Source of the DNA: CAYPEL01 sp036479985
GTDB taxonomy: Bacteria > Pseudomonadota > Gammaproteobacteria > DSM-19610
DNA: 64,000 nucleotides
Assembly: GCA_965224815.1 (NCBI GenBank)
Contig: CBDDAF010000003.1
Location: 496,001 to 560,000 of the forward strand
Direction of reading: 5' to 3'
Part shown: one piece after another, positions 62,206-64,000 of the stretch
How positions within the stretch are numbered: position 1 is the stretch's first letter
Layout of the letters: each line of letters starts with the position of its first letter
Translations under genes and position numbers: made by a program
The notes under the pieces: generated by a model
What the model saw: the letters and a program-made list of their open reading frames with translations, nothing else
Database searches by the model: none
Told to the model about the DNA's origin: nothing

Positions 62206-63089
62206 GCTGATATCTCCATTAATTCACGTCTTGACTGAATAAGTCGTTCGACAAAAAATTCCAGATGACCACCGGCTGCACTGGGCACCGGCCATTTTTC
62301 CATTTTCTTCGCAAGAGTCCTAAACGCCAATGATGAACGGCTACGTGGGTAGGCATGCACTACAGCGCGCTGCTTGCGAACAGCTTTTTTTAGATAATCG
62401 TCATGGGGCACAGAGCCCATGTACTCAAGAGTTACATCCAGGTAACGGTCAGTTACCCGCCGCATCTTGGCGAATAATTCAATGCCTTCCTGGGCAGTAT
62501 TAGCCATATTGGCCAGCACTCTGAAACGGTGCAGTCCATATTCCCTGTTTAAAACTTTAATCAATGCATAGGCATCGGTAATCGAGGCTGGTTCATCACA
62601 GACCACCATCACCACTTCCTGGGCTGCGCGGCTGAAACTGACAACACTTTCATTGATACCTGCAGCAGTATCCACAATTAGCGTATCAATATTGTGATTG
62701 AGTTCACTAAATGCGCGAATCAGGCCGGCATGTTCGACAGTATTTAGTTCAGATAACCGTTTGATACCCGATGATGCAGGTACAACCAGAATGTCAGATG
62801 GACCCTTGATTATTATTTCTTCCAGCGTATGTTCGCCGTTAATTACATGAGATAAATTAGCTCTGGGATGGATGCCTAACAACACATCCACATTTGCCAG
62901 GCCTAGATCAGCATCCATTAACATGACGCTTTTCCCGGCTTCAGCAAGCGCCACCGAAAGATTGACGGAAACATTGGTTTTACCAACCCCGCCTTTACCA
63001 CTGGTGACAGCAATTACTTTAACCGGCTGTGGCTTTGCCATACGCCGCAAACCGCTGGCTTGATCCAGCTTAACTTCAGATAACAGCAT
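62202..63089 (-). CDS. flhG: Flagellar number regulator FlhG (FleN)
   Basis: About 295 residues. MinD-type ATPase with an intact P-loop VTSGKGGVGKTN, switch I LMDADLGLANVDVLLG, and switch II LIVDTAAGIN; the C-terminal amphipathic helix is present. It restricts flagellar number and antagonises FleQ in polar flagellates. The start at 63089 has GGAGAGG 9 bases upstream and overlaps the flhF end by 14 bases; the frame is open to 63257 but that part lies inside flhF. Confidence 0.95.
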   Translation of the reverse strand: MLLSEVKLDQASGLRRMAKPQPVKVIAVTSGKGGVGKTNVSVNLSVALAEAGKSVMLMDADLGLANVDVLLGIHPRANLSHVINGEHTLEEIIIKGPSDILVVPASSGIKRLSELNTVEHAGLIRAFSELNHNIDTLIVDTAAGINESVVSFSRAAQEVVMVVCDEPASITDAYALIKVLNREYGLHRFRVLANMANTAQEGIELFAKMRRVTDRYLDVTLEYMGSVPHDDYLKKAVRKQRAVVHAYPRSRSSLAFRTLAKKMEKWPVPSAAGGHLEFFVERLIQSRRELMEISA

Positions 63090-64000
63090 TAACTGCGGCC
63101 TCTCCATACTGCTCAGCCATCGCTGAATCTTCAGGGTATTCTCTCGTTGTGGAAAGTTCATCGGCGCGCTGTACCAACTTATTTGCACGCCCCAGATGCA
63201 TATCCTCTGGAACACGTTGACCATCTGCAACAAAAGCAAGTGGCAAATGTTTTTCAATCAAAACTGATAAAACACCACCCAGGCTGGTTGTTTCATCCAC
63301 CTTGGTAATGATCGCTCCAGCCAATGTTGTACAACTGAATGCGCTTATGGTTTCTTCCAATACTGATCGTTGCGCCGTTGCGGATAACACCAAGAGTGGC
63401 CGGATTAATATTCCACTATCAATTAAGGATGCCAGTTGATCGTGTAAACGCATATCACGTTGGCTCATACCGGCCGTATCAACCAACACCAGGCGCTTAT
63501 CTGATAGCCCGTGTAATATTGTGCTCAACTCTTCGCTGCCGGATGCCACTTGAACCGGAATACCGAGTATCCGGCCAAAGGTGGTTAATTGATCATGCGC
63601 ACCTATTCGATAGCAATCGGTTGTCACTAAAGCGACATGGCGTTGGCCGTAACGCAATACATAACGTGCTGCAAGTTTTGCCAGACTGGTTGTTTTACCA
63701 ACGCCAGTTGGACCTACCAGTGCAATGACACCGCCTTCGTTAATGACATCATCTTCGGTAACAGGTAATAGCCCTGCCAGTTCTTTTAATACTTGTTGCC
63801 AGGTTTCTTCTATATCTCCTGACACACCCTCTGCCAGATCATCAGGTTGGCTAACTGTCACTGTCAGTTTATTGATAAGTGTGGAATCAAGATCCAGACG
63901 CTTTAATCTGCGGAGTAATTCTGTATGTACTGGTTGGTGTTGTTTCATTTCACCCCAAGCAAAGTGAGCCAGTTGCTTTTCCAGTAAATCACGTAACTCG
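63076..64000 (-). CDS. flhF: Flagellar biosynthesis GTPase FlhF (N-terminus outside window)
   Basis: SRP-type GTPase that places the polar flagellum. The C-terminal 307 residues are in view: G1 VGPTGVGKTTSLAKLAARY, DTAGMSQRD (G3), ITKVDE (G4) and the final GVLSVLIEKHLPLAFVADGQRVPEDM. The frame continues to the window edge (ELRDLLEKQLAHFAWGE before the internal Met at 63948), so the gene starts beyond 64000. Overlaps flhG. Confidence 0.96.
   Translation of the reverse strand, partial: ELRDLLEKQLAHFAWGEMKQHQPVHTELLRRLKRLDLDSTLINKLTVTVSQPDDLAEGVSGDIEETWQQVLKELAGLLPVTEDDVINEGGVIALVGPTGVGKTTSLAKLAARYVLRYGQRHVALVTTDCYRIGAHDQLTTFGRILGIPVQVASGSEELSTILHGLSDKRLVLVDTAGMSQRDMRLHDQLASLIDSGILIRPLLVLSATAQRSVLEETISAFSCTTLAGAIITKVDETTSLGGVLSVLIEKHLPLAFVADGQRVPEDMHLGRANKLVQRADELSTTREYPEDSAMAEQYGEAAVNAVI

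Noticed and set aside
62202..63257. Long FlhG start at 63257
   Set aside because: The first 56 residues would be coded antisense-free but wholly inside flhF, and FlhG homologues begin near the P-loop; the ATG at 63089 has a ribosome-binding site.

Overview
The window looks like chromosomal DNA of a flagellated, free-living gammaproteobacterium of moderate GC content. The support is gene order rather than any one marker: surE-pcm-yqaA-nlpD-rpoS, mfd followed by a csiV-like gene, prfB-lysS with the classic frameshift, recJ next to hom-thrC-alaC, and flhF-flhG-fliA-motAB. The genus cannot be named from this sequence. No tRNA, rRNA, CRISPR array, transposase or prophage was seen.

Layout. 1-4.5 kb: a partial lipoprotein-release permease, a small periplasmic protein, the two-step agmatine-to-putrescine pathway (aguA-aguB) and a DAHP synthase. 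4.6-8.5 kb: a TetR regulator with an RND/MMPL exporter, divergent from a DsrE-like protein and a YgaP-like membrane protein, with a likely operator between them. 8.7-12.9 kb: mfd and csiV. 12.9-22.5 kb: a long minus-strand cluster running ygfX, CYTH phosphatase, peptide-binding lipoprotein, L,D-transpeptidase, FlhG-like ATPase with a degenerate P-loop, two Dpp/Opp-type permeases, nagZ, MscS channel (apparent AUU start), hpt and methylthioinosine phosphorylase. It suggests murein-peptide handling coupled to purine salvage. 22.6-35.6 kb: ygfZ, a GAF-GGDEF-EAL protein, lysS, prfB, DUF2835, recJ, a phosphoglycerate-mutase-like protein, thrC, hom, alaC. 35.8-40.9 kb: the rpoS neighbourhood and an Smr protein. 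41-47.8 kb: glycogen/maltodextrin genes (malQ, GH57, glgC, divergent glgB). 47.9-51.1 kb: a complete AmmeMemoRadiSam set (AmrS, AmrB, AmrA) with an unknown four-helix membrane protein beside AmrS. 51.1-53.7 kb: a GYF_2/pentapeptide-repeat membrane protein, an atypical PRPP synthetase, DUF2802 and a frameshifted small flagellar-cluster gene. 53.7-59.7 kb: accessory DNA. 59.7-64 kb: motB, motA, fliA, flhG and partial flhF.

The accessory block sits inside the flagellar locus, where related gammaproteobacteria usually carry parA and cheW genes between motD and DUF2802. It holds a tiny lipoprotein, a secreted coiled-coil protein, a candidate PUA/EVE-like plus PD-(D/E)XK nuclease, and a 5'-truncated RHS gene with an internal calcium-binding/dockerin segment, a variable C-terminal tip and a putative membrane immunity protein. 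The RHS unit is flanked by divergent direct repeats.

Three families of intergenic palindromes are scattered through the window. The main one has eight copies with 22-23 nt arms of the TGTAGGAGCGGCTTCAGCC type. Several copies share flanking sequence beyond the hairpin, so the mobile unit is probably a MITE-like element of roughly 130-150 bp.
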